NCBI GenBank assembly: GCA_900095095.1
Contig: FMBT01000309.1
Location: 434,001-498,000 of the forward strand
DNA: 64,000 nucleotides
Reading direction: 5' to 3'
Source: Fragilariopsis cylindrus CCMP1102
Lineage: Eukaryota > Bacillariophyta > Bacillariophyceae > Bacillariales > Bacillariaceae
The notes below the pieces were generated by a model that made no database searches, was not told the origin of the DNA, and was given only the letters and a program-made list of their open reading frames with translations. Positions 12,238 to 25,234 of this stretch are shown here, in pieces (the first letter of the stretch is position 1; each line of letters starts with the position of its first letter). The translations under genes and the position numbers were made by a program.

Positions 12238-14104
12238 ATGTGGTCCTTCGGAAATAAACGGGAGGACCAGATCTCTCCAGAAGCAAAAATGCAAAATGGA
12301 CCAATTCTAAGACATCCTGCTACTACTACTACCCGTGCCATTAACGGCCCTCGATTAGATCAAAACCATCAACAACCTCAGCAACAAATCATTTCACCTA
12401 GAGGAGCAGGCACTCTTGCTGCTAAGAGTCGAATGTTTTATAAAAACAAGAAATTGTCATCGACAAATAATAACGTCTCCTCGAATACGAATACCAATAG
12501 CAATACCAAAGCAGGTCCTGGCGGTCAACAACCTCAAAATCAGCCACAGCAAGAGGCTCAAAACGAGCGTGGCAATAGTAACCGCTCAAAGAATCTTAAA
12601 CGCTATTTTTCAGGAGGAGGTAGCAACAGAAACAATAATGGTTCCACCAATGATATTATTTGCAAGACATGAGTGTCAGCGAAACATCCAATGGGATTGA
12701 AGTTTCATTTCCTGGTAGCCAATTAGCCAAATCAAATCATTCAAATTTAGATTCTCATCGAAACCCTGTAATATCCTTGAAGGATCAGATTCGGCAGCGA
12801 CAAAGAGTATATAAGAGCCAGTTTTCCGCTGTCTTATCTGCATCTACCGATATCGCAAATGCTGGTGCAATGAATAACAGCAATTGGCGACCGAAGGGTC
12901 ATAGAATACCACTCCTGGGAATTACTCCAGCCGATACAGCGTACACCGATACGTTACACCTACTTCAAACTGCGCCTGTTGTTGACGAATGGACGGCTGT
13001 CAAACAAGAGTTGGTACATTTGGAGAAGGAAATTTCGTCCCTTGAACGAGATCGAATCTTCCTGCAACAAAACCACCTCAAGGAGAATAATAACAATTCA
13101 TCTAGTCGCCAGTTAGAGAATATGCAGCAACACACTGAATTGATCACCTGGAATGTGCATAAGCTATTGAAGGACGATGCATTGAAACTGAAACTACTGT
13201 CAGTCTCGGAACGAACCAAGCTTCAAAAACAACGAGGAAATTCGCTAACAATTCATCTTAGCAATACCCGAACTCAGGAAATGTTTGTTCATACATGTGG
13301 AGGCAAACTACACAGTAATCAAAAAACGAGTCTATTTAAGAATGATGGTAGCATCATAACACTCATGCCAAGTAATTGCCGCCCTCCTCATGGTGCAGCT
13401 ACGACCTTACTATACTTGAGTTTGATATCCGATACCAAAAATTCCATCGGTAATGCTGGGTTGTATTTTTCACGAGATGATGGTGAGTCACAATGCATTG
13501 GAGAAATACCCAACAGACTCCATCGAAGATTAGAAAAGCAGGGTGGTGAAGGAACCACCGATAGTAGATATTTTCATATCTGAGTACTGGTCCACGCGGG
13601 TGCTACTTTGCCGAATTCCAATCTGGAGAATGTTGGTGGGGATCAGCTGTTGAAGATGCTGATTTTCACAATATAATGCATTCGTGGAATGTGTATCGAG
13701 TAGCTTTTGGTCCGATTGAGAGTATTAAACACGATAATCATGAACTACAAATACCAACAGCACAACCATCAGAAAAGAAACATAACGACAAAGCTATATC
13801 AACTAATTCCTGGATTATTTTAAGTCATGATGGGAGAGCAGCGTGGAAGAACCTGCCCTCACGATTGTCAAATAAATTAGAGGAGCGGCTGGCCAATCGG
13901 GCAGCACCAGTTGAAGTTTCTTTAGGTCCAGGTGATTCCTATTTCGTACGTTTTCTGGATGGTTCGATTGACTACTGTTTACCAGCTAAGGTTGCTCGTG
14001 TCTGTGAACGTATTGAACAGAGAGGAGGAACTATCACCAATATTAGTCTCCATCCTGATATATCTCATGACTTTGTCATTCGCCATACTGAATTGACAAG
14101 ATGA
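12238..14104 (+). CDS. Unrecognised protein with coiled coil and conserved C-terminal domain
   Basis: About 622 residues once two one-base breaks are allowed (near 12655, T-run loss; near 13580). The first 140 residues are Asn/Gln/Ser-rich and basic. Then come LKDQIRQRQRVYKSQFSAVL, a coiled coil (LVHLEKEISSLERDRIFLQQ) and a C-terminal block of about 250 residues with ordered composition: STGPRGCYFAEFQSGECWWG, FHNIMHSWNVYRVAFGP, SWIILSHDGRAAWKNLPSRL, VSLGPGDSYFVRFLDGSIDY and ISLHPDISHDFVIRHTEL. The Trp-rich strand-like pattern suggests a beta-rich domain. I do not know a named family for it, so function is left open. Start ATG 12238. Confidence 0.7.
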
Positions 14105-14871
14105 AAAATTCTTGATAAACAAAATGAATAATAAGTCATTATTTTCCTTAATTTTGGTTGGTTAAAGATTCATTCTGTATCATTACGTGAAGTAACAATC
14201 TACTTGCTAAAAACAAGCAGTATACTTATGTAGGCTAATACCCATTAGAGGTAAAATTGTAATATTTTTGTTTACTCCTGTATAATACTGTACAAATCAA
14301 GTACTTGTACAGTAGTATGATAGATATTTGTTTTGGCTACTAGTAGATTACTTTTTTTAATCTGACTGTAACGTTACTAGTACAGATTCTGTTTTGTCTC
14401 CTACAGTATATCGGGTCTAAAGGAGGTCTGTCCGGCCTCCGTCATGATACTTTGCTTAGACCAGTAATTTTCTCGGTCGTGCTACATTTTTTAAATAACA
14501 ACTACAAAATACTTTACACGTAATTAATTCTCAGTCGCACACAATTTTTGACGCGCCGACTCTCCAGAAAGGTATGTATGAAACACTCAAGCCCAAAATA
14601 GCCTTAATCTGTGCTACCGCTAGCTATAGACCGTGTCGCGACTATTCTTTCAATCGTCGTCTTCTATGATTATTATATTAAACAAGAAGACACTAGCAAC
14701 CTACCTATCTTGAATCTCCTTTCGGGCTTTAGCCACCCGTTCAATACAGCATCTAGCAACACAAACTCTCGCTCTTGCTTTATCTGGATGACGCCGCGGG
14801 GGACGACGAACGTTTACACAGGATCAACACTATTCTCACTCTTCAAAATAAGGTGAACATTGTTTTATCCA
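14105..14871. other. Spacer upstream of the HA-domain gene
   Basis: 767 bp between two plus-strand genes. The frame open from 14611 has no ATG and no family features. It probably holds the 3' end of the upstream gene and the 5' UTR and promoter of the downstream one. Confidence 0.4.
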
Positions 14872-17800
14872 ATGGCTTCGAAAGCTGCTCCTGCCCCGGC
14901 AAAATCTACACCAGCACAGCTGCCTGATAACCATGCTACTACTAACGCAACGACGGCCACAACGGCCACGACGACGCCGACAGCCACGACAGCTACGTCT
15001 TCATCCCACAATACTAATAGCAACAACAGCTCATCATTGCTGCCTGCGATCCGTCGTCGCCGAAGAGATTCTTCCGATGATTTCAATGCGAATGGGTCTC
15101 TGGGGAGCATTGGGGGGAGTGCAGTGGGAAGCAGTGTGGAATTATCCGCATCTGGAGGAGGAGGGGGAGTAGCAGGAGGGAATAGCAATATCAACAGCAA
15201 TGATAAAAAACGTACCAGTATTTCGCCTTCTGGGCGGAGACCATTTCGAAAACGAAAGGCATCCGTCGATTTTTCCTTCCCTGCCTTGTCGATGGATGAC
15301 AACGATGCTTCCTATTCCATTGCTAATACGGCATTACTTTCACAACATCATCGCCATGCGAAAACACCAGCGGCAACAACAGCACCAGTTGCAGAAAGAT
15401 CAATTTCGTCGTCAATGTTAGGTTCGATACTTCCGTCGTCATCCACACGCTGTCGTCTGTATTCCGATCTAACTATGAACGAGTCGTTAGCTGCATCAAA
15501 TTCCTCATCGAAACAACAACCACAGAATAATCATTTCAATAGTAATAGTAAACAGAAAGAAGATCAGGAACAGATTCTGCCTTCAATGGATGCTTTACCA
15601 CCCATGGAAGATTTGCTACCACATATTGACCACGATACATCGTCTATATTATTACACCCACCCGAAAGTCCAACAAGCAGTGGTAACACGCTTACGAATC
15701 ACTCTACTCACAGCAGCAGCCACAACACGCATACTTTACGAAAACGAAGGGCCTATTCTTTTGCTTCATCGGTAAAGTCAGAAGGTTGTGGTTTGGATCG
15801 TTTAGATACTTTGGGTGTCGAAGCAACCATATCTGCATCGAGGATACGGAAAGGTTCTTCGCTAACATCAGAAAAAAGTCATGGTGATAAATCTCACGAA
15901 GCTAGTGAAAACAGCAGTACCAATAATAGTTACGAAGGTACGTTGGGATCACAATCACATCGCTTCTTAATGGAAGCATTTCTAGGGGACGGGACGGAAA
16001 GTCTCGTGTTGAATCCGTCGCAGCGTGAACGATTAGGGAGTTTTGATCAGGCGGCTACGGTTACAGGAAGAAGTTGCACTCACACCACCACCACCAACAA
16101 TCATAATGGAATTAGTCGTAGTAAAAACAACAACAATAATGATGATGATAATAATAATAACAAAAGCAGCAGTGCTGACAACATACTCATCTCGCGAGAA
16201 CGACTGTCGAGTATAGGGGGACGACGAGACCGGTTAGATTCCTGGGGTGGAATGTCTGACTTGTCTTATGGGATGAAGGACCAAAATTTGGAATCTCTTG
16301 GAATCGGGAATGCTTCCACAGGAATTAATAATAACAGTAACAACGCAGCTGGGTCAGCCGTAGCACCCAACAATACAGCTTCAGCATTGGCGGCCACTAT
16401 TTACACTAGCTTGGCCAATGATGTAACGGCAGCTGCCCAGGATGGGAACGAATCCGTCTCATCATTTCTAATCAACGATGAAACTTTTCCAAACCGAGAT
16501 CGATCAAATACAATGGCAACTATGCAAACTATGCAAACTGTCGCAACAGACCAATCGGCACTCCTCCACACACACAACAATGCATTATCTGGTTTAGATT
16601 CTGAATTTCCATCTGATGTTCACAGTTTTGTCAAGGCTGCCATGGCATCCGTAGAAGATCAATTGGCAGATTTGGCAACAGCGGTTGAAGCTGTATCAAA
16701 AGACAACAATGGGGATTATGAAAGCGAAATAAGCAGCACAGTGTCGCCTATGATTGGAGCTGCTTCCGATATTGGCTCAAATATATCAGATTCTGTCGTC
16801 GGTCGGCCGAGATCCTCCTCAATATCTTCCTTGTTACAAATTGCCGTAGACTACGATGCTGTAGCTGCCGCTGTTGATGCTGCAGAAGCTGCTGCGGGTG
16901 CTATTGATTTGACCAATTTCACATCATCTAGTACATCGAAAACACCATCGATTACCAGCGCAGGGATCTCTTCCTCGTCATCTGTCGGATCACATCATTC
17001 GCAAATGAATCATAAACAGCGGGCACGTCCGCTTCCAATCCAGAAAAAGAAGTCTCGTACAACCAACAAGAATTCGGGTAAGCACCCTCCTTCTTCTTCT
17101 TTAAAATCATCAAAAAATCGAACAAAGAAGAGGTCGTTAGCAGCAGAATCGCTCCATTCAGCCAAGAAACAACGCGTTGCTACGAATTCTGCCGTCAAGA
17201 AGCCACCAAATACAATACAACTAAAAATGCCCTTGATTCCTAGATCCAAAATGGATGATCGTGACATGGAAAAGCTGCGAGAACGAGCAAGAGCTGCAGC
17301 AGGATATGTACCTCCATCTGCTACTGGTTCATCAATTAAAGCGACTTCATTGCCACCCAAAAAGCGTACTAATACACCGATGACTCCATCAACAGCTCCG
17401 CGTCCGTCCATGATTACAAGCGGTAGTAATTTTAAGACACCAATTGCGTCAAATACCGCCGCTTCAAAATACACTACTCCTCACTCAGCTTACAGTCGTG
17501 GTACACCGTCTTCTGCTACACCGAAAGGTCAATCTAGTCAAAAGTGGGAATCTATGTTCGTGTGTCTCGTGAAATTCATTGCGGAGCGAAAAACTGAAGC
17601 AACTGCTGGTATGACAGATGAGCAAATAAAGGTTTGGAGCTGGGATGGTAATGTTCCCACGACTTTCAAGACAAAGGATGGTAAGGCTTTAGGTCGGTGG
17701 GTGAATAATCAACGTTCCGCAAAAAGTAAGAACACGCTGAAGGATGAACGGGAAACACGTTTGGTAAATGCTGGTCTCAAATGGAGTGTCTTGGCATCTA

Positions 17801-20131
17801 ATTCTTGGAACGAGATGTTAGAGGAACTTCGTGTCTACGTTAACGATCAAATTAAACAGGGGAAGAAATGGGACGGAAACGGTAAGATCTCAATTTTGCT
17901 TTGTAGATTGTTTAAAAAAATATAATTTTGTGTATCTCCTCTAACATCGTCGATTCCATTTTTGTTACCACTTGACAGTTCCAACGAACTATCGGATCAA
18001 AGTTTCAAAGGATAAGGCAAAATTATTTGTGAAAGATGACGACGAGGACAAGAATCTTGGTCGTTGGGTAAACCGACAACGAAGTATGTTCCAGGCCGGA
18101 AAGCTTCGTAAAGATCGACAGTTATCCCTGGAAAAAATTGGCCTGAAATGGTCCATGTTGGCTACAACATCTTGGGAATCAATGTTTGAAACTCTTTGCC
18201 AGTATGTCGAAGAAAAGAAGAAAGGTGGGGCCGAATGGGATGGAAATGTCCCAGCTAATTATAGAACAGAAGATATCCCTCCACGTGCACTTGGACGTTG
18301 GATCAATCGCCAACGTTCTGCCTATGGCAAGAACAAATTAAAACCGGAATACGTTGCGAAGTTAAATGAAATAGGTTTAAAATGGTCAATTCATGAACGC
18401 CGACCTACTTATCATCAATATACAAGTGCTAGACCCGAAACTGCTGCGAGCTCCTCGGTAGTTCCAGAGTTGGCGTTGTCTTCATCGACTCCAACGCAAA
18501 ATACCGATGCTGCAAAACCTCAGGCTGCTTTAGCTGCTTCTGGTGTGCAGAAAGATTCTAACGTTAGTGATAAGGAAAATGATGCGATAATAATTGAAAG
18601 TGTGCGTCCTGACCATATTGGAAGTAGCGAGGGAAATATGAAGACTGTAATCTCGAAAGAGAAAACGGAATCGACGATTTTTTGTGATGATCCAAAGGAA
18701 GCTTGTCAGTCTATTCCAACAGGGAGTGAAGTAGGTACATCTACAAAACCATGTGAAACATTAAAGTCCGAGTCAAGTAACGCTGTGAAGATGCCTACTA
18801 CGAGTACACCGTCCTCTAAGGCCCCTATTTCTTCAAATGAACCTGTCAAGTTGGTCGTCAATGAGTCAGTAATTATGGCTAAGAAAGCTACTGACTCTAC
18901 CAATATTGAATTCGCTCTGGCTACACCATCAGCTGGGAATACTACTACGGATACGATTAAAAAGGAGTCAGGGGCAGTTGCTGATTCTACGAAACAGGGG
19001 TCATCTCCACCAGCATCAAAAGTCGAAAGTACAAAGGAGATCATTGCAGAGAAGCCAGTCAACAAAGTAATGGAATCATCTTCATCTATAGCGACAGCAA
19101 CAGCAACAACAACAACAACAATTGGAAATGTAACGACGGATGCGACCAAGATTAAACAGGAGTCAATTGAAACAGCAATAGCATCATCTCCGGCGATACC
19201 TGCAGTTGGAAAAACGACAACGGTGGAGTCAGGCGATAAAAAATTGATCGCATCATCTTCGGTGATACCAGCAGTTGGAAGTGTAACGACGGAGGCAATC
19301 AAGTTTAAACAGGAGCCAATTGAAACAGCAATAGCGTCATCTCCGGCGATAGCAGCAGTTGGAAAAACGACAACGGTGGAGTCAGGCGATAAATCAGTGG
19401 CATCATCTTCAGGAAAACTAGTTGGAAATGTAACAGCAGTCAAGATCAAACAGGAGCCAATAGAAAAAGCAATAGCATCATCTCCGGCGATAGCAGCAGT
19501 TGGAAAAACGACAACGGTGGAGTCAGTTGATATATCAGTGGCATCATCTGCAGGAAAACTAGTTGGAAATGGAACAGCAGTCAAGATCAAACAGGAGCCA
19601 ATAGAAAAAGCAATAGCATCATCTCCGGCGATAGCAGCAGTTAGAAAAACGACAACGGAACAGTCCGTCGATAAATCGACAGTATCATCTTCAGTGATAA
19701 TACCAACAATTGGAAAAACGACAACGGAGCAGTCCGTCGATAAATCGACAGTATCACCTTCAGTGATAATACCAACAATTGGAAAAACGAAAACGAAGCA
19801 GTCCATCGATAAATCGACAGTATCATCTTCAGCGACAATACCAACAATTGGAAAAACAACAACGGAGCCGTCCGTCGATAAATCGTCCGCATTATCTTCA
19901 GCGAAATCAGCAGCATCATCTTCGGAGATAATACCAGTAGTTGAAAAGACGACATTGAAAGAGTCTGTCGTCACTAAATCGACCGTATTATCTCCAGTGA
20001 TATCAGCAGTTGGAAAGTCAACAACGGAGCAGTCCGTCGATAAATCGACCTCATTATCCTCAGCGAAACCAGCAGTTGGAAATACAACGACGGTGGCGAC
20101 AAGCATTAAACAGGAGTCAGTCGACAAGTAA
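14872..20131 (+). CDS. Giant protein with three tandem helicase-associated (HA) domains and a repeat tail
   Basis: Two exons, 14872-17881 (ends AACG-gtaaga) and 17979-20131 (after TTGACAG), giving about 1720 residues without any frame break. Residues 1-890 are low-complexity Ser/Thr/Asn/Ala with nuclear-signal-like KKKSR and KKRSLAAE clusters. Three HA domains (Pfam Helicase-associated type) follow, each with the pattern W-(E/N)-M...WDGNVP...LGRW(V/I)N(N/R)QR...GLKWS, at 17545-17790, 17800-18160 and 18170-18400. The intron splits the second domain at WDGN-VPTNYR. HA domains are widely expanded in diatoms and are presumed to bind nucleic acid. The C-terminal 330 residues are a coding minisatellite (separate entry). 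No helicase core is present. Likely a nuclear DNA- or chromatin-binding protein by inference. The start ATG 14872 follows an upstream in-frame non-ATG stretch. Confidence 0.85.
19130..20120 (+). repeat. Coding minisatellite with repeated KxKQE/P motifs
   Basis: Within the HA-domain gene. Two unit types: a long unit of about 42-46 codons (IASSPAIAAVGKTTTVESGD...IKQEPIE, about four copies) and a short one of about 23-24 codons (IGKTTTEQSVDKSTVSSSVI, about four or five copies). The motif (I/F)-K-Q-E occurs five times, near 19151, 19301, 19443, 19587 and 20103, with an IKKE at about 18958. All fit the sumoylation consensus psi-K-x-E. Copies near 19440-19640 are almost identical in DNA, which suggests recent duplication. 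Confidence 0.85.
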
Positions 20132-20517
20132 ATCGATGGAAGCTTAAAATAATATAGATGTGAATGGAAGAGTACGTGCGCCATTCATTTGAGCTAATAA
20201 TAATGATATTGGATTGTTTTATGATGATTCTTTTTATGTGAACGAAAATTTTGTATAGTATGAACCTAGCTTCTATAGATTACTCTACTATTATTATTAT
20301 TGCTTGTTTTTTTTTCAATATTTAAAAAGTGATTTGAATATGCATAGATTGAAATGCCGCCGGTCGTGTAGAAAAGGAGCTACTGTAGTCGTCATAAGGC
20401 TAATGAAATGACTAGTGATGTATTATAAATGTAGTTGCTTTATATGACGTGATGTGATGTGATGTGATCTCTAGCTAGAATGAATGAATGAAAATAGTAT
20501 AGAATTTATATCAAAAT
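20132..20517. other. Tail-to-tail spacer
   Basis: 386 bp between the HA-domain gene and the rubredoxin gene. It contains a short TGATG run (about 20450-20468) and is otherwise AT-rich. Confidence 0.4.
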
Positions 20518-21176
20518 TTACAAATTTTCGACAGCCCAGATTCCGAACGCGATTGTAAGAGCGACACCACCGAAACTGAAGATAAGAATTGGTGCATCAC
20601 CTCCATCGAGAGTAGTACCAACACGATCTCCAACTTTCTTTGCATATCGACGACGTGGACCAGAACATTGTGGACAACGAAAACCGGGGGTTTGTTCTTC
20701 GAAGAACAAATCAGCGCATTCGGCCTGCGAAGTTTTAAAATTGATTAAATAATAAAATAAGATAAATTTTTTGGGAAAATTGACAATGTTAGACCCAAGA
20801 TAAAACGATTTTCATCAACATAGCTCTTCTTCCATCGAATTAAATTTGTTGCTGCGTAATCAATCACCATCATATAAGTTACAGCACTATTAATAAAATC
20901 ATACATTTAACTTACCCTGTTATAAATGTATCCACAGTCCTTGCAAACCCATTCTCCCTCCCAATACATAGCTGCTTTTTCGGCTTCTTCTGCCTTTTGT
21001 GCCTTTGACTTCTTTTTACCAAATACATTCAAACTTGTGTTACTCGTCCTACTAACTGCCGATGACGTTATACTGGACGCAATCGAAGATGGACGAACAA
21101 CAAATGCAGATGTTGTCGCTACTGATAAACATAGTAACGCGAAGATAATTGAGATGATGGAGGTGGATGATTTCAT
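20518..21176 (-). CDS. Plastid-targeted membrane-anchored rubredoxin (RBD1/RubA type)
   Basis: Exon 1 21176-20916 and exon 2 20724-20518 (donor AGG-gtaagt, acceptor TTCGCAG), 155 residues. Signal peptide with the diatom plastid site TTSAF-VVRP at about residues 22-28, then a Ser/Thr-rich transit peptide. The rubredoxin iron site is split by the intron: CKDCGYIYN and, after it, FRCPQCSGPRRRY, two Cys-x-x-Cys pairs that bind one iron. A single C-terminal transmembrane helix (APILIFSFGGVALTIAFGIW) anchors it in the thylakoid. Proteins of this layout (RubA in cyanobacteria, RBD1 in algae) act in photosystem assembly. Intact. Divergent from the PPR gene. Confidence 0.93.
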
Positions 21177-21715
21177 GATTAATATTATATTACGGTAGCA
21201 AGCGGAAAAAGAGGAGGTCGTTTGTTATGATCGGTTCTTTTGAATTAAATTGTGTCAATGCATTTTTTTTTTATTATTGAAAGTTTGTCGTGTTATCCCG
21301 TAGGTATTCTTTTACTGCAAGAATAAAAAAAGAAAAAGGCGCATAATATATTCAATTAATGATTGATGATGTGTTTGATGTGTGTGCTGTAGCGTGGTAA
21401 CTGTGTGTTACCGGTAGATGGGTTTCTTGTATGCTGGTGTCCTGACGTCACCCACAAGATTTCCACGACTGATAATACGTTATTAACGACGGCACAATTG
21501 TCATCCCAAGAAATATCAAAATATTACAGTATTAATATAGTAGTGGTAGTGGTAGTGGTAGTTTCGGTTGAAGGACGCACAATTCCAATTAAAAACTTTT
21601 TGTATTCTGTTATCAATCATAACACAAACAGAGCTGGTAACATAGTAGAGTCTATATACGGTATCTACATCAATTTTCAAAAGAGAGAAGGAACCAAATT
21701 CATATTTTGTTTACA
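21177..21715. promoter_or_regulatory. Head-to-head promoter region of rubredoxin and PPR genes
   Basis: 539 bp between the start codons. It contains a GTAGTG(GTAGTG) run at about 21538-21560. No known motif recognised. Confidence 0.35.
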
Positions 21716-24351
21716 ATGAGAGCGAGAATAAAATTTCCGAACTTCGCGATAGCGAGAAGAGAACAACATGGTTGGACTACTCGACGATCGGTGGATAATA
21801 TCCATTTTTCCAAAGAAATGCGGATAACAGCAACGAAGACGACGACGACGACGACGACGAGATTGTTTTCGTTATCGTTTCATCAATCGAGGATGACAGC
21901 ATTATCATTCGAAAAATTACCAATACCAACGCGATGTTGCTACTTTTCGTCATTACAAACAAGTAACGATGTTGACAATTCAGATTCTAACGACAATTCA
22001 GATTATAATGATTATGATTATGATGATAGTAATATTGCTGATGATCACGATCATGACCACGACGACGAAAATAATACTAAAAGACGTATTTGGTTGGATC
22101 CGAAGGCGCTTCTCTCGGATCGTACTAGTCGTTTTATCAATCAACCACTTGGTTCGTTACATCATTTAGATATCAAACTTGCTTCGGTAGATTTAATACG
22201 AGAATGTGGAAAACTTAATTCCTTTGAGGGAATGAAGATGGCATCTGATCTTCTTGAACGGATGATTGAAGAAAAAAAACACGTCAATTTAGAAATGAAC
22301 AATAGTAGTAATAATAATAATAATGGGTCTACATCTAGTATCCTTATCGTTCCCGATCGTACATTCAAAATGGTTATGTATGGATGGGCCAACATATGTA
22401 AAAAGTGTCTATTGCCCCACAAAGAATGCGAGAAGTATTAGATTTGATGATCCAAGAAGCAGAATATGATAAGTCGATAAAACAAGAAATGGAGACCAAC
22501 AGAATTAAAAACGAAGAAAGCAACAACAGTGGTGACGACGACAACAAAAACAAAAACAACACACAGGATAATGATAATTTATTTGAAGGATTATCCTGTG
22601 AGCCAACGGTCGATATATATAATACTCTTCTTCAAGGGCTATCGCAAGCAGCATCACGGTCTATTCAAGCCGCAATAGAAGCTGAACATGCACTAAAAAC
22701 AATGAAGAAGATGAATAGGAATCGAGGATGGCATACCAAGCCAAACACTCGAAGTTACTCGCTGGTCATGAATGCTTACGCAAAAACTAAGCATGTTACG
22801 GCTGGAGAACGGGCTGAATCTGTGCTACGAAAAATGATTCAATGCTACGAAGAAGAACAAGAAACATATTTTGAAGAGTACGGAGTACACTATGATATAT
22901 TCGATACACATACTAACGAAAGAAACATTGTTACCCCTGATACCATTGCATATAGTATAGTTATTCAAGCATACGGACAAAGTGATTCGGACGATGCTGC
23001 CGGAAAAGCTTTAAATTTACTCAATGAATTGATCAATTCGGACAATCCGATGTTACAGCCCGATGCATTTGCTTTTGCGAATACAATTAATGCCTTCTCT
23101 AGAAAGGCTGCCAAATTACAATCTCCCCATGCTAGATTCGAAGCAGCACAACAAGCAGAAGACATCCTTTGGATGATGGTAGATGAGATTAAAAAGAGAC
23201 CACAAATGGAGGTGACTGACGATAATACTGATGGATCGTTGGAGGATAGTCAACAGTCATCTAACCGGTTGTCTGGTAGCATTGTTCCCTTTAATTCATG
23301 CTTGAATGCGTGGGCCCAAAGTTTTACACGTGAGTCGCCACACCGTGCCGATGATTTGCTCCAACGAATGTTAGATCCTGAACTACAATCGCTTGCTCAG
23401 ATTTATCCTAATGCAGTATCTTTCAACACCTGCATGCTTGCCTGGTCCAAATCATCAAAATTTGAAGAAGGGTCTTCTGCTCCAGAACGGGCGGAAGAAC
23501 TTTTAAATTTACTCAGAGAAATTTCTAAAGGGGATGATGATGACAATTCACATGACAAGCAGAATTCGAAACTTCGTCCTGATGTTCGATCATATGTGAC
23601 TGTGATGAACGCATACGCAATATCGCATAGAAAAGATAGTGTCTTTCACACTTATCGACTGTTGAAGGATCTTATCCAAGACGTTCGGGAAGGATTCTTT
23701 GACACTGGTGACAACAAAGATAAGATAAATGCGTCTCCCTTTACGATTCTGTTCAAAGCTGTTGCGAATACGAAGAAAATTGACATGAGTTCTAATGAAT
23801 TAGAAGATTTGGCCTTTGGTCCTCTAGATGGAGATGAGGAAGAATTGTCAGAGGTGATAGACCCCTACTCGATTGCCCTAAAAACGTATTCAGATCTATT
23901 AAAGGACGCACACGATTTGGGTGTGCGTGCAGATCATTTTGCTTTTTCTGAAATGTTGGCTGTCGTGGAAGCACATACCGATGCTGAATCTATCGAAAGA
24001 AGACAGCGAATCGAAGAAATTTTTCACGATGCCTGCCAGGCGGGACATGTGAGTTCTATGGTAGTCCGCGCTATGCAAAAAGCATGTCCGAATGATATCA
24101 TGCTCAAAGATCTTCTGCAGCTACGTGGAAATGATACGGTTGTATCAATTGAAAGTATCAACAGATTCCCTAAACAATGGACTGCTCGTGTCTCACAAGA
24201 ATTTCGTAGGGTGAGTAGTCGTAGTGAACATTTTCGGAAGCAGACGAATTTCTTCGGTGCCAACAACAGTAAGAAAAATAACAACAGCAGCAGCAAGAAG
24301 AAACACAGCAAGAAGGGTTCGTTTCGCAAGAATATTATAAAACGAAAATAA
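21716..24351 (+). CDS. Pentatricopeptide-repeat protein, probably mitochondrial
   Basis: Start ATG 21716. The N-terminus is rich in Arg and Ser without acidic residues, and has a likely mitochondrial cleavage region (RCCYFSS). An Asp-rich linker follows. PPR helices appear throughout the C-terminal two thirds: VDIYNTLLQGLSQ, TRSYSLVMNAYAK, TIAYSIVIQAYGQ, AFAFANTINAFSRK, IVPFNSCLNAWAQ, AVSFNTCMLAWSK and VRSYVTVMNAYAI, each followed by an A-(E/A)-L helix. These are P-class-like, widely spaced motifs. The end is a Lys/Ser/Asn-rich basic tail. Such proteins bind organelle RNA and help its maturation or translation. No DYW or SMR domain is seen. One frame break near 22404 (loss of a G after an A run) splits the frame. 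Length about 878 residues. Confidence 0.85.
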
Positions 24352-24455
24352 ACGAGACTGAGTTCGTTTCTCTCTATTTTATTTTATTGAAAAATTGAAA
24401 TCAAAAGATTGAGTAAAAATAACAATAATAATAATAAAGATAATAGATAGCGACT

Positions 24456-25234
24456 TCATGAATTATATTTGACTTTACTTCGTGTATCGGGAGCAGTTTC
24501 CATCAATGTTTTGACACTTCGATGCGCGTTAGCATCCCAATTCATTTTTTGTTTCGTTATGGGCAAGATTCTACGTATCGATTTCAAATGATCACTTGTG
24601 ACAGAGTCCTTCATGGATGCTAGAATTTCCAATATGATCATTTCCCATTTCGTAATTTGTTGGACAATCCCATCTTCCAAAGATGGTTCCTCGTCCGATT
24701 TACAAGAGGCCTCCTTCCCCACCGTTATACGTGGAAATTCTTTTGTAATTTTTAGTTGTACGTTCCCATCTTCGTATGCGCACGAATGTACAACGACGTG
24801 TCCAGAAATTTCTCCAACACCTAGTTCTACCTTATCAATTGTCCAGGTGGCCGTCCAGCAACCAGAATATTGATTGGGTGTATCAATCTTTTCGGCGTAT
24901 GTGTGTACGAGTAATTGGTTGCTATTGTTTTTGTCCGTCGTCATTGCAATACGTGCCGCCGATACTCCTGGTTTGCTCAAGAAGTTAGCATTCTGATATT
25001 GTTTTAGTTTCTCGTGCAATGGTTTTGCTATTGGATGGTCCAGTTCCAATTCATCGCTTATATTTGCATCGTCGATACATTGTAATTCCTTTAACTCGTC
25101 TTGTACTTCTGTCAACCAAGAATCGCTACCAGAAATTGTCTGATTTCCAAGTTTCTTTATATTTTCAGCAACATCATCGACCTGACCTGGGGCTGCTGCT
25201 CGTAGGATTTCTTTGCGGCTTCTTCGTCTGACAT
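24456..25234 (-). CDS. CAPZA: F-actin capping protein subunit alpha
   Basis: Caps barbed ends of actin filaments as a heterodimer with CapZ beta. The N-terminus MSDEEAAKKILRAAAPGQVDDV (read across one frame break near 25210, A-run loss) matches the family's KI-L-APPGE-V start. Later come the CWTATWTID strand (family W-S-W block), SGHVVVHSCAYEDGNVQL (family YYEDGNVQL) and the C-terminal SIRRILPITKQKMNWD (family LRRQLPVTRTKIDW), then the short actin-binding tentacle region. About 259 residues, close to the usual 270-286. Single exon. Tail-to-tail with the PPR gene. Confidence 0.9.

Noticed and set aside
18706-20184. 492-codon open frame on the minus strand
   Set aside because: It is the reverse reading of the HA-protein repeat tail. 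Repeats without stops in one frame easily give such mirrors. No features of its own.
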